Of a stretch of DNA of 60,695 nucleotides, positions 1 through 7,930 are shown piece after piece. Below the pieces are notes generated by a model, which worked only from the letters and a program-made list of their open reading frames with translations, had not been told where the DNA came from and did not search any database. Origin of the DNA: Yanghanlia caeni. Lineage in GTDB: Bacteria > Pseudomonadota > Gammaproteobacteria > Burkholderiales > Burkholderiaceae_B. Every line of letters starts with the position of its first letter. The stretch's first letter is position 1. A program made the translations under genes and the position numbers. The stretch lies in assembly GCA_030733815.1 (NCBI GenBank), contig JAUZQE010000019.1, positions 1-60,695 of the forward strand. Reading direction: 5' to 3'.

Positions 1-47
1 CACTCGGTCTGGTCAATCTCAGACTTGCGAAGCGCTAGCTCCACAAG

Positions 48-67
48 CCTCGGCCTTTAGGCCGGGG
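48..67 (+). mobile_element. hairpin resembling the right end of an IS200/IS605 (TnpB-type) element
   Basis: An 8-bp stem (CCTCGGCC / GGCCGGGG) closes a TTTA loop and is followed by GTGATTGAC. Hairpins of this look, just downstream of tnpB, form the right end of IS200/IS605-group elements and the 3' end of their omega/reRNA; that is family knowledge. No tnpB is visible because the window begins 47 bases earlier. The same stem recurs at 60578-60597. It could instead be an ordinary terminator-like hairpin. Confidence 0.42.
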
Positions 68-78
68 TGATTGACGTG

Positions 79-109
79 AATGTACCGTTCAACGCTGTAA
101 CGGTACATT
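79..109. repeat. perfect 11-bp inverted repeat downstream of the SDR gene
   Basis: AATGTACCGTT (79-89) and AACGGTACATT (99-109) are exact reverse complements around a 9-base loop. It lies 7 bases past the stop codon of the leftward SDR gene. It could be that gene's terminator, but no T-run follows on either strand. The GTACCGTT-type half-site is also like operators of TetR-family efflux regulators. Function is not settled by the sequence. Confidence 0.6.
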
Positions 110-116
110 ATCATGC

Positions 117-899
117 CTATGAAGCAGGGGCCCGGGCAAGCGTGGGTCCGGAGGGCGCGCGGCCGCTCAACATTTCGAGCATTTCGCCGTGCCGGTTTTG
201 CCGTTCGGCAAATCGCAGGGGCTTGACGCGTTGCACCAGAATTTCAGCAGGTGTTGGCCGCTGCTGAAACCCTGCCATGGTTTCGTCGATGTATTCGTCC
301 AGCGGCATGTACCCTTCGCGGGTCGACTGCCCGGGCGTCAGTTCGGTTTGAACGGCCGGGGGAATCACCTCGACGACCTCAACCTTGCCCTTGAGGCGCT
401 CGCGCAGTGCCACCGTATACGCGTGCACGGCCGCCTTCGTTGCGCTATACGTGGGGGCCGCGGGCAGCGGCACGAAGGCCAGCCCCGACGACACGTTCAC
501 GATCGCTGCATCGACCTGGGTCTGCAAATGATCGACGAGGGCATTGGTGAGTCGAATCGGGCCGAGCAGGTTCGTGACCACCATGGCCTGCGTGTCTGTA
601 TCGGCATAGCGTGTGCTCAGGTCTTCCAGGTGCATGATGCTGGCGTTGTTCACCAGAACGTTGAGCTGGGGAAAGGCGGTCAGCAGACGGGCTGCAAACG
701 CCTCGACGGTTTGGGGCGTGCTGATGTCGAGCGTAAGGGCGTGCATGTGCGCACGTTCAGCGATCGTTTCCTCCAGCTGGGCCCGGCGCCGGCCTGCGAC
801 GATCACGGTGTTGCCCAGGTCATGAAAGCGACGTGCCAGCTCGCGCCCAATTCCCGAGCCGCCGCCCGTGATCAGCATCGTGTTTCCGTTCATCTTCAT
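117..899 (-). CDS. SDR family oxidoreductase (DltE-like)
   Basis: A 260-residue classical short-chain dehydrogenase/reductase. The nucleotide-binding motif TGGGSGIG lies at residues 11-18, the NNAS segment follows around residue 86, and the YSATK catalytic Tyr/Lys pair is near residue 150. The short N-terminus and the C-terminal half resemble the COG3967 (DltE-like) group, whose substrates are mostly unknown. The start at 899 has GGAGA seven bases upstream; a second in-frame ATG lies two codons in. It is divergent from an AraC-type regulator, which probably controls it. The cofactor and substrate cannot be read from the sequence. Confidence 0.85.
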   Translation of the reverse strand: MKMNGNTMLITGGGSGIGRELARRFHDLGNTVIVAGRRRAQLEETIAERAHMHALTLDISTPQTVEAFAARLLTAFPQLNVLVNNASIMHLEDLSTRYADTDTQAMVVTNLLGPIRLTNALVDHLQTQVDAAIVNVSSGLAFVPLPAAPTYSATKAAVHAYTVALRERLKGKVEVVEVIPPAVQTELTPGQSTREGYMPLDEYIDETMAGFQQRPTPAEILVQRVKPLRFAERQNRHGEMLEMLSGRAPSGPTLARAPAS

Positions 900-1102
900 C
901 AGAGATTCTCCGCGTTGTGTTCAGAGGCAGTGACACGTGGCCTGCGGCGTGTGGCGGCAGCCCATGACGCTGTCAGATACACGGTAGGCGCGGCGTACAC
1001 GTGAAACTTGTCCGACCGTATGCAAGTCTTGCCTGATTCTGCAGAGTCGTCCGAAGTGTGCCCGTGCGGCGCTATAGTGAATGCGTACGCCGGAGGCATG
1101 GA

Positions 1103-2059
1103 ATGGACGAATTGAAAAATGCTGTGCGGTCGTATGCGCTACGGGACGCCGACCACGACGGCCTTGCACGAACACCCATTTCAGGGTTTGAGATGATGTG
1201 CGTCGACACCCCGCGCGGCGACCTGCAGGCGGTGTACCGGCCGCTCGTCTGTGTGGTTCTGCAAGGTGCCAAGCGCATGACCGTGGGGCGCGAGTGCCGT
1301 ACGATCACAGCGGGCGAATCGGTGATCGTGAGTGCCGACATGCCGGTCGTCGGGCGGGTCGTGCAGGCCAGTATGGCAGCGCCCTATATGGCGGTGGCCG
1401 TTCACCTGCAGCTGGCGCTCATTGCCGAGATGGCCGTGCAACTGGATCATTCCGGGGCCGGGCCGCGCGGCAGCGGCACCGAACGCACGCACACGCAAAC
1501 CGTTTTCACCGAAGACACCCGTGCACCTGTTCTGGACTGCATCACGCGTCTGATGGGGCTGTTGCAGCGACCCGAGGCCATACCGTTACTGCAGCAAGGC
1601 CTTCTGCGCGAACTGCATTACTGGCTGATGGTTGGCCCGCATGCTGCGGTGCTACGTGCGTTGACCGACCCGACCAGTCATGCGCACCGCATCGCCGCCG
1701 CCATTTCCCTGCTGCGCCGGAACGCGCGTTCGCGCATGCGTGTCGAGCACCTGGCTGCCGCTGCAAATATGAGCCTCACGGCGTTCCACAAGCATTTCAA
1801 GCAGTTCACATCGCTTACCCCCGTTCAGTATCAGAAGCGCTTGCGTCTGATCGAGGCGCGCAGGCTGATGCTGGAACAGGGGCTCACCGCCCCCCATACG
1901 GCGTACGAAGTCGGCTACGAGAGCGTTCCCCAGTTCACGCGCGACTACAGGCGCCTGTACGGGCGGCCGCCGAAGCAGGACGTGCGCACGACGTTCGCGC
2001 CGCCGCTAAGCGATGCCGGCCATGAATCGCGCTCACGCCCTGGAGAATCAGACTCCTGA
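1103..2059 (+). CDS. AraC family transcriptional regulator (AraC_N type)
   Basis: A 318-residue DNA-binding regulator. The first ~160 residues match the AraC_N type (for example RPLVCVVLQGAKRMTVG near residues 40-56), and the last ~100 hold two helix-turn-helix motifs ending in the usual QFTRDYRRLYGRPPK segment. I chose ATG at 1103 because GGAGG sits at 1092-1096, six bases upstream; an earlier ATG at 1058 lacks this. The ~200-bp gap to the divergent SDR gene would hold both promoters. AraC_N regulators are often paired with a neighbouring oxidoreductase, so the SDR is the likely target. The inducer is unknown. Confidence 0.85.
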   Translation: MDELKNAVRSYALRDADHDGLARTPISGFEMMCVDTPRGDLQAVYRPLVCVVLQGAKRMTVGRECRTITAGESVIVSADMPVVGRVVQASMAAPYMAVAVHLQLALIAEMAVQLDHSGAGPRGSGTERTHTQTVFTEDTRAPVLDCITRLMGLLQRPEAIPLLQQGLLRELHYWLMVGPHAAVLRALTDPTSHAHRIAAAISLLRRNARSRMRVEHLAAAANMSLTAFHKHFKQFTSLTPVQYQKRLRLIEARRLMLEQGLTAPHTAYEVGYESVPQFTRDYRRLYGRPPKQDVRTTFAPPLSDAGHESRSRPGESDS

Positions 2060-2075
2060 GTGCAGCTCGCAAGGC

Positions 2076-2235
2076 TTATTTCAAATAGTGCTCGGCAATC
2101 GCAACCCAGTATGCCGCGCCGACCGGCAAATTGCTGGTGTCGAACACATACATGGGGTGGTGCACATTGGGGGTGTCGCCATTGCCGATGAAGCAGTACA
2201 CCGAAGGTACTTTCTGGGCGTAAAAGGTCTCCGCT
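2076..2235 (-). pseudogene. C-terminal remnant of an M20-family amidohydrolase
   Basis: About the last 52 codons of an M20/amidohydrolase (hippurate hydrolase / AbgB-like) gene remain. The segments KVPSVYCFIGNGD, VHHPMYVFD and LPVGAAYWVAIAEHYLK match the usual C-terminus of these metallopeptidases. The metal-binding and dimerisation domains are absent: upstream on this strand the sequence changes to the CxxC gene of the toxin-antitoxin operon. The remnant therefore cannot be active and marks a recombination scar. The left limit is the TAA at 2076; the right limit is approximate. Confidence 0.68.
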
Positions 2236-2268
2236 GAAAACAACCTCAGGCGGGCGGCCTGAATACAC

Positions 2269-2496
2269 TCACGCGCGACAAGTAGCTTGACAACCACCGC
2301 CGTGACATTCGGCGCACTTGCCCACCAGCAGCAAGTCGCCGCCCTTGAGGGTGCCGCTGAAATTGTTGATCGTGGTCTCAAAACGGCAGTGGCCGCACCA
2401 GACGTTGAACAGCAGCCGCTGGCGGATGTCGGCAGGGATGGTTTCCCAGCGCTGACGGGCGGGTTTGGTGAAAGTGGGCAGTGATTCAATGGTCAT
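2269..2496 (-). CDS. small CxxC...CxxC protein, third gene of the toxin-antitoxin operon (probably damaged at 3' end)
   Basis: A 75-residue protein with two cysteine pairs, CGHC (34-37) and CAEC (61-64), followed by CHG, suggesting one zinc-binding knuckle. It starts 3 bases after the TacT stop codon, so it belongs to the same operon. The tail after CHG (GGCQATCRA) looks foreign. A one-base shift would instead continue as VVVKLLVARE and run into the amidohydrolase remnant. I read this as a frameshift or deletion junction near 2295. I do not recognise a function; a role with the TacAT pair is only suggested by position. Confidence 0.6.
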   Translation of the reverse strand: MTIESLPTFTKPARQRWETIPADIRQRLLFNVWCGHCRFETTINNFSGTLKGGDLLLVGKCAECHGGGCQATCRA

Positions 2497-2499
2497 GAT

Positions 2500-3000
2500 T
2501 CAGCGTACCCAGCGACGGGCGTCCTTCAAGAGCAGCAGCAATTGCTGTTCGCGTAGCGGTGACGCGATGAACCCGAACCGGGTGTAGAACCTCGCCGCTT
2601 CTTCATCGATGGGGTGGGTCAGCATGGCACGGATACCAGCCTGCTCGGCAATCAGCATCGTGCGGCGAATCGCGTCCTGCAGCAGGCCAAAGCCTATGCC
2701 TCGCCCCTGATCGTGAATTGATACTGCCAGCCGCGCCAGGATCACCACTGGCAAAGGGTACTGCCCCATCCCCTTGCGGATGCGCTCCGGCGCCTCCAGC
2801 GTGTCGACCTGCCCCACGGTCAGGCTGAAGTAGCCCGCCACGCGGCCATCGTCCTCGGCAACGACAAAGGTCTTGGCCGAGCCGCTGCCCTGCGCCTGGC
2901 GGGCGTGGCGCAACAGCCAGTCATTCAGCGCAGACTTGCCGCAATCAAAACCTTCCAGCCGATGCTGCGCGGCCAGCGGCTCCGGTGCGCGCAACGTCAC
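2500..3000 (-). CDS. tacT: GNAT-family acetyltransferase toxin, TacT-like
   Basis: A 166-residue GNAT N-acetyltransferase. TacT-type toxins acetylate the amino group of charged aminoacyl-tRNAs and block translation; this is family knowledge. Visible features are the N-terminal FDCGKSALNDWL motif typical of the group, the core VILARLAVSIHDQGRGIGFGLL acetyl-CoA loop (here written in two joined parts near residues 86-107), and the C-terminal ARFYTRFGF motif. I chose the GTG at 3000 because it overlaps the antitoxin stop as GTGA; an upstream start would run deep into the antitoxin gene. Its partner is the DUF1778 protein immediately upstream. Confidence 0.85.
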   Translation of the reverse strand: MTLRAPEPLAAQHRLEGFDCGKSALNDWLLRHARQAQGSGSAKTFVVAEDDGRVAGYFSLTVGQVDTLEAPERIRKGMGQYPLPVVILARLAVSIHDQGRGIGFGLLQDAIRRTMLIAEQAGIRAMLTHPIDEEAARFYTRFGFIASPLREQQLLLLLKDARRWVR

Positions 3001-3290
3001 TTCGTGTCCCAGGGCGCCTTGCGGGCAAACAGGTCGCGCAAACCCTCGTTGGCCTGTTCGGGGCGATCCAGCAGATCCATCAGGGCCTGGTACTGGCTGC
3101 CCGAGACCATGAACAATCGTTGGTCCAGCAGGGTCTGCTCGGCGGCTAGGCACGCGCTGTCGAGGATGAAGTCGGTCAGCGACTTGTGGGCCACCTCGGC
3201 GGCACGGCGCAGCACCGCCTCTTGTTCGGGGGTGGCGCGCAGCCCGAGTCGGGCGGAGCGGGCAGAAGGCGACGATGCAACGGCAGTCAT
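2997..3290 (-). CDS. tacA: DUF1778 antitoxin, TacA-like
   Basis: A 97-residue antitoxin. The N-terminal part (ARLGLRATPEQEAVLRRAA, residues ~12-31) is a ribbon-helix-helix DNA-binding domain of the DUF1778 family, and the C-terminal half, including the SGSQYQALMDLLDRP stretch, should wrap the toxin. It overlaps tacT by four bases (GTGA), the usual translational coupling of these pairs. TacA-type proteins repress their own operon; interleaved inverted repeats at 3322-3360 are suitable operators. The module sits near the 3' end of a tRNA gene and beside a truncated gene, which fits horizontal acquisition. Confidence 0.87.
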   Translation of the reverse strand: MTAVASSPSARSARLGLRATPEQEAVLRRAAEVAHKSLTDFILDSACLAAEQTLLDQRLFMVSGSQYQALMDLLDRPEQANEGLRDLFARKAPWDTK

Positions 3291-3321
3291 GGCAGCACCT
3301 CTTTTGTTAGATCAACTGCCG

Positions 3322-3360
3322 CAATGTTAGTACAAAGGACGCACATTGTCTAGTTGTACT
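3322..3360 (-). promoter_or_regulatory. interleaved inverted repeats, probable TacA operator
   Basis: Two inverted repeats interlock 32 bases upstream of tacA: CAATGT (3322-3327) with ACATTG (3343-3348), and AGTACAA (3329-3335) with TTGTACT (3354-3360). Ribbon-helix-helix antitoxins bind such short palindromes to repress their own operon. No antitoxin binding has been shown here; the call rests on position and symmetry. Confidence 0.5.
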
Positions 3361-3532
3361 GGTGACTGGCGGCCTTGGTTGACGATGAACCGACGCTCGT
3401 AAGTTATTGATTTTGCGAGACCGCCATCTGCGGCTACCCGCAGGCCAAACAGAGAATAGAGACGGCTCTGGCCGAGAAAGTGGCCAGTTTCGGGGACTTC
3501 GGCGGCAGGCCACCCGCAGCACTGATGGCTGG

Positions 3533-3554
3533 AACCCCGCGTGGCGCGGGGGTT
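3533..3554. terminator. GC-rich hairpin between toxin-antitoxin operon and tRNA-Ala
   Basis: AACCCCGCG and CGCGGGGGTT pair around TGG with one bulged G, followed on the plus strand by TTCGCCC. It has no clear T-run. The rest of 3361-3560 shows no gene I can support. Confidence 0.3.
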
Positions 3555-3560
3555 TCGCCC

Positions 3561-3591
3561 AAGAAAAAGGGCCCGGAGAATTTCCGAGCCC
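3561..3591 (-). terminator. rho-independent terminator of tRNA-Ala
   Basis: Read on the minus strand, an 8-bp stem (GGGCTCGG / CCGGGCCC, one G-T pair) with a 7-base loop is followed by TTTTTCTT. It begins 8 bases past the tRNA 3' end. Confidence 0.8.
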
Positions 3592-3598
3592 TTGTATA

Positions 3599-3674
<76 letters not shown>

Positions 3675-3685
3675 GAAAAAAGCGC

Positions 3686-3691
3686 ATTCTA
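3686..3691 (-). promoter_or_regulatory. candidate -10 element of the tRNA-Ala promoter
   Basis: On the minus strand TAGAAT lies 11 bases before the mature tRNA 5' end and is followed by GCGC, a GC-rich discriminator typical of stringently controlled stable-RNA promoters. The -35 region (TGTACA, 16 bases upstream) is weak. Confidence 0.38.
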
Positions 3692-3826
3692 GCATAGCTT
3701 CTTGCGTTGTACATGGGTGTTTGCAAGGCTTTTACCTCGGCCCGATCCGGGTGACCATGCGGCCAGGAGTGCATTGCATGGCACGCCAAGTGCTTCCGGC
3801 GTAGAATCGATCCAGGGAGAACCGTC

Positions 3827-4204
3827 ATGCCTTTTCAGTTTTCGAAGCTGCCGGGCTATACCAGCCGTGGCAAATGCACGCCTGGGCTCGAGCGCAAAAT
3901 CCTGCGCTACATGCCTTTCACCTTTCTAACCATCATCTTTCTGTGTGGTGCGCCGTCGGTCATGGTGCGGCTCATGGAGTGGCAGGGTAGCGAGCATGCT
4001 ATTGAAGCCTTCATCGGTCGCGTCGACATGATCGCCGCCGGCGTTTTCTTTACGTTGTTCAACGCAGCCTTCGTGGTCACCACGGGTGCCGTACTCATCA
4101 CCCTCATGAAGGGGCCGGGCTATGTGGCCGACGGCTACAAGCTCATCGATTCCGAATCGCCCGAAAAGCTTACCGACAAGCCCTGGATCGGCGACAGGGA
4201 ATGA
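3827..4204 (+). CDS. small two-helix inner-membrane protein of unknown function
   Basis: A 125-residue protein with two hydrophobic segments: about residues 29-48 (MPFTFLTIIFLCGAPSVMV region) and about 68-92 (MIAAGVFFTLFNAAFVV onward). The ~25-residue N-terminus is basic and the C-terminus is charged. GGGAGA lies nine bases before the ATG. I do not recognise a characterised family; similar short proteins occur near argG in related bacteria as far as I recall. It is followed 116 bases later by argG but has no evident functional link. Confidence 0.7.
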   Translation: MPFQFSKLPGYTSRGKCTPGLERKILRYMPFTFLTIIFLCGAPSVMVRLMEWQGSEHAIEAFIGRVDMIAAGVFFTLFNAAFVVTTGAVLITLMKGPGYVADGYKLIDSESPEKLTDKPWIGDRE

Positions 4205-4276
4205 CCGCATTCGCGCCCGGTATACACCGGGCGCCATCCACCGGGCTGGCGCGCGCCAAGGCGCCGCCGCGAGCGA

Positions 4277-5652
<1,376 letters not shown>

Positions 5653-5672
5653 GCCGTTATCTGCTCCAAAAC

Positions 5673-5710
5673 AAAAGCCGGGTCTCTTTACGAGTGCCCG
5701 GCTTTTTATT
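5673..5710. terminator. bidirectional rho-independent terminator between argG and argF
   Basis: AAAAGCCGGG (5673-5682) pairs with CCCGGCTTTT (5697-5706), followed by TATT. The A-tract on the left becomes the T-tract for the minus strand, so the hairpin serves both convergent genes. Confidence 0.85.
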
Positions 5711-5736
5711 GCCTTGCTGCGTGCCGTTGGGTTCTT

Positions 5737-6708
5737 TCATTCGGACGGCAACTGCCCCAGCAGCAGAAACTCCATGAGCGCCTTTTGTACGTGCAGGCGG
5801 TTTTCGGCTTCATCCCACACGACGCTTTGCGGGCCGTCGATGACCTCGCTGGTGACTTCTTCGCCGCGGTGGGCAGGCAGGCAGTGCATGAAAAGGGCTT
5901 GCGGGTCGGCCACCGCCATCATTTCGGCGTCGACACACCAGTCGGCGAACGCCTTGCGCCGTTCTTCGTTTTCGTCTTCGAAGCCCATGCTTGTCCAGAC
6001 GTCGGTGGTGACCAGGTGTGCACCCTGTGTGGCCTGCATGGGGTCGTCGAATTCGCGAAGAACCTGCGGATCGACCTGGCCGGTACGCTTGGGATCGAGC
6101 TGGTACCCCTTGGGGCCGGATACGTGCAGCGTGAAGCCAAGCAGTTCGGCCGCCTGCAGCCAGGTGTAGGCCATATTGTTGGCGTCGCCGATCCAGGCCA
6201 CGGTCTTGCCGCGGATGTCGCCGCGCAGCTCGATGAAGGTGAAGATGTCGGCCAGAATCTGGCAAGGGTGGAATTCGTTGGTGAGCCCGTTGATGACCGG
6301 CACCCGCGAATGTGCGGCGAAACGTTCGATACGGGTTTGTTCGAACGTACGGATCATGACGAGGTCGACCATGCGCGAGATGACCCGCGCGGTATCTTCG
6401 ATGGGTTCTGCGCGCCCCAGCTGCGAGTCGCCGGTGGTGAGGTGTATGACTGAACCGCCCAGCTGATACATGCCGGCCTCGAACGATACGCGCGTACGGG
6501 TGCTGGCCTTTTCGAAGACCATGGCAAGCGTGCGGTCGTGCAGGGTGTGATGCGGCTTGTAGCGCTTGAATTTGTCTTTGATGAGTCGGGCACGGCCCAG
6601 CACGTATTCGATTTCAGCGCGAGAAAAATCGCGAAACTGCAGAAAGTGCCGCAGCGGCCCGGGTTGTGCCGGGTTGTGTGCCGGGTTGTGGTTCGTGGCG
6701 TCTGACAT
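5737..6708 (-). CDS. argF: ornithine carbamoyltransferase
   Basis: A 323-residue enzyme making citrulline from ornithine and carbamoyl phosphate. The carbamoyl-phosphate motif STRTR lies near residue 67, the FHPCQ motif near 147, and the ornithine-loop HCLPAHRG near 284. The start at 6708 gives MSDATNHNPAHNPAQPG; this N-terminus includes a short duplication made by three copies of a GCCGGGTTGTG-like DNA unit (6658-6691). That stretch is probably disordered and not needed for catalysis. The gene faces argG across a shared terminator. Confidence 0.95.
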   Translation of the reverse strand: MSDATNHNPAHNPAQPGPLRHFLQFRDFSRAEIEYVLGRARLIKDKFKRYKPHHTLHDRTLAMVFEKASTRTRVSFEAGMYQLGGSVIHLTTGDSQLGRAEPIEDTARVISRMVDLVMIRTFEQTRIERFAAHSRVPVINGLTNEFHPCQILADIFTFIELRGDIRGKTVAWIGDANNMAYTWLQAAELLGFTLHVSGPKGYQLDPKRTGQVDPQVLREFDDPMQATQGAHLVTTDVWTSMGFEDENEERRKAFADWCVDAEMMAVADPQALFMHCLPAHRGEEVTSEVIDGPQSVVWDEAENRLHVQKALMEFLLLGQLPSE

Positions 6709-6956
6709 ATACAGCCCTGTGTAAAACGTTAATCTTACATGGTAGGCGGCATTGCGGCAAAGCCGCGAGAATGTCAGGCACCGGGGCAAGAGCGATGGTG
6801 CGGGCAGGGGTTTGTGCAGACGTTACGAGGCGCGCAATGTCGTATCCGCTAAAGTGAAGAAACTACGTATGGGCTACAATGGGGAGTGGTGGAGGCAACG
6901 GAAATCAATCAGCAGAACAATTGTAGGCGCGGTCGGTAGCGGGGCCAGGGATTTTC

Positions 6957-7277
6957 ATGACTCAACAGGTGGAACAGTTTATTATTCATGGGCTTACGAA
7001 AACTGGGCAGCGGTTTCGGCCCAGTGATTGGGCAGAACGCCTGGCCGGAGTCATGGCACAGTTTCGCCCTGCCGGATCTTCTGGCGGGCACCTGAGCTAT
7101 TCACCTTATGTCGTGCCGGTGAACGTCGATGGCGTGCGCTGCGTGGTGGTCGACAAACGTCTGCGCGATCTCGAACCCCTTGCCTGGAAGTTTGTCTGCG
7201 GATTCGCGGCCGACAACAATCTGCAAACCAGCGAACGGGTTGTTTCGCCGGCCCAACAGTCTGAAATTCTGGCGTAA
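6957..7277 (+). CDS. DUF3579 family protein
   Basis: A 106-residue cytoplasmic protein of the DUF3579 family, common in betaproteobacteria and without known function. Characteristic segments are RFRPSDWAERLAG (residues ~19-31), the YSPYVVPV stretch (~48-55), and LRDLEPLAWKFVCGFAADN (~69-87). It has no signal peptide or membrane segment. It lies alone between divergent argF and convergent ogt, whose end is only 12 bases away. A TACAAT -10-like hexamer lies at 6875-6880. Confidence 0.85.
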   Translation: MTQQVEQFIIHGLTKTGQRFRPSDWAERLAGVMAQFRPAGSSGGHLSYSPYVVPVNVDGVRCVVVDKRLRDLEPLAWKFVCGFAADNNLQTSERVVSPAQQSEILA

Positions 7278-7289
7278 GCGCCCGCGGCG

Positions 7290-7862
7290 CTACATAACGC
7301 CTTCCCGCATTCCTTCCAGCACCCCTTGCACGTCGTGCCCGCTGCCGGGCAGGGCGCCTTCGTGTTCCAGCAGCCAGCGCTTGCGCGTCAGCCCACCGCC
7401 ATAGCCGGTAAGGGTGGAATTGCTGCCGATGACCCGGTGGCAGGGCACCACGATGCTGACGGGATTCGCACCATTTGCCAACCCCACTGCACGTACTGCC
7501 GTAGGCTGACCAATTCGGGTGGCGAGCCCCAGATAACTGAGCGTTTGCCCTGCGGGAATCGTGCGTAGCGCGGCCCATACGCGTTGTTGGAACGGTGTGC
7601 CGCCGGTGGCCACTTGCAGCGTTTCGATGGCGGAGATTTCACCGTCAAAATAGGCCTGCATGGCACGCATCGCCGACGATACCTGCGATGTTTCATGCAC
7701 GATGACCGAAACGCCGGGGTACTGCCGGCGCAGTAGCCGCCGCATGTCGTCTTCGTGGTCGGCCCAATCGAGAATGCGCAGGCGCCCCTGCTCGTCGGTG
7801 GCCAGCAGCATTTCGCCGATGGGGGTGGCTGCGCGCTCGAGAAAGAAAGTCAGTGTCGTCAT
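7290..7862 (-). CDS. ogt: methylated-DNA--protein-cysteine S-methyltransferase
   Basis: A 190-residue suicide repair protein that moves an alkyl group from O6-alkylguanine to its own cysteine. The active-site motif PCHR places the acceptor at Cys141. The N-terminal domain lacks the Ada Cys4 zinc site, so it is Ogt-like rather than Ada. I chose the ATG at 7862 because AAGGAG lies eight bases upstream; an upstream in-frame start would add 16 residues without support. The extra ~20 residues after the conserved core are unremarkable. Confidence 0.92.
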   Translation of the reverse strand: MTTLTFFLERAATPIGEMLLATDEQGRLRILDWADHEDDMRRLLRRQYPGVSVIVHETSQVSSAMRAMQAYFDGEISAIETLQVATGGTPFQQRVWAALRTIPAGQTLSYLGLATRIGQPTAVRAVGLANGANPVSIVVPCHRVIGSNSTLTGYGGGLTRKRWLLEHEGALPGSGHDVQGVLEGMREGVM

Positions 7863-7930
7863 GGTCTGAGCTCCTTGAACGCAGTATACGAGCCTGTACG
7901 GCACAGACAAACTGCTGAAGCGTTTGCTTT

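Noticed and set aside
189-1004. Long open frame opposite the SDR gene
   Set aside because: It is antisense to a clear SDR and its translation shows no family features; high GC content creates such frames.
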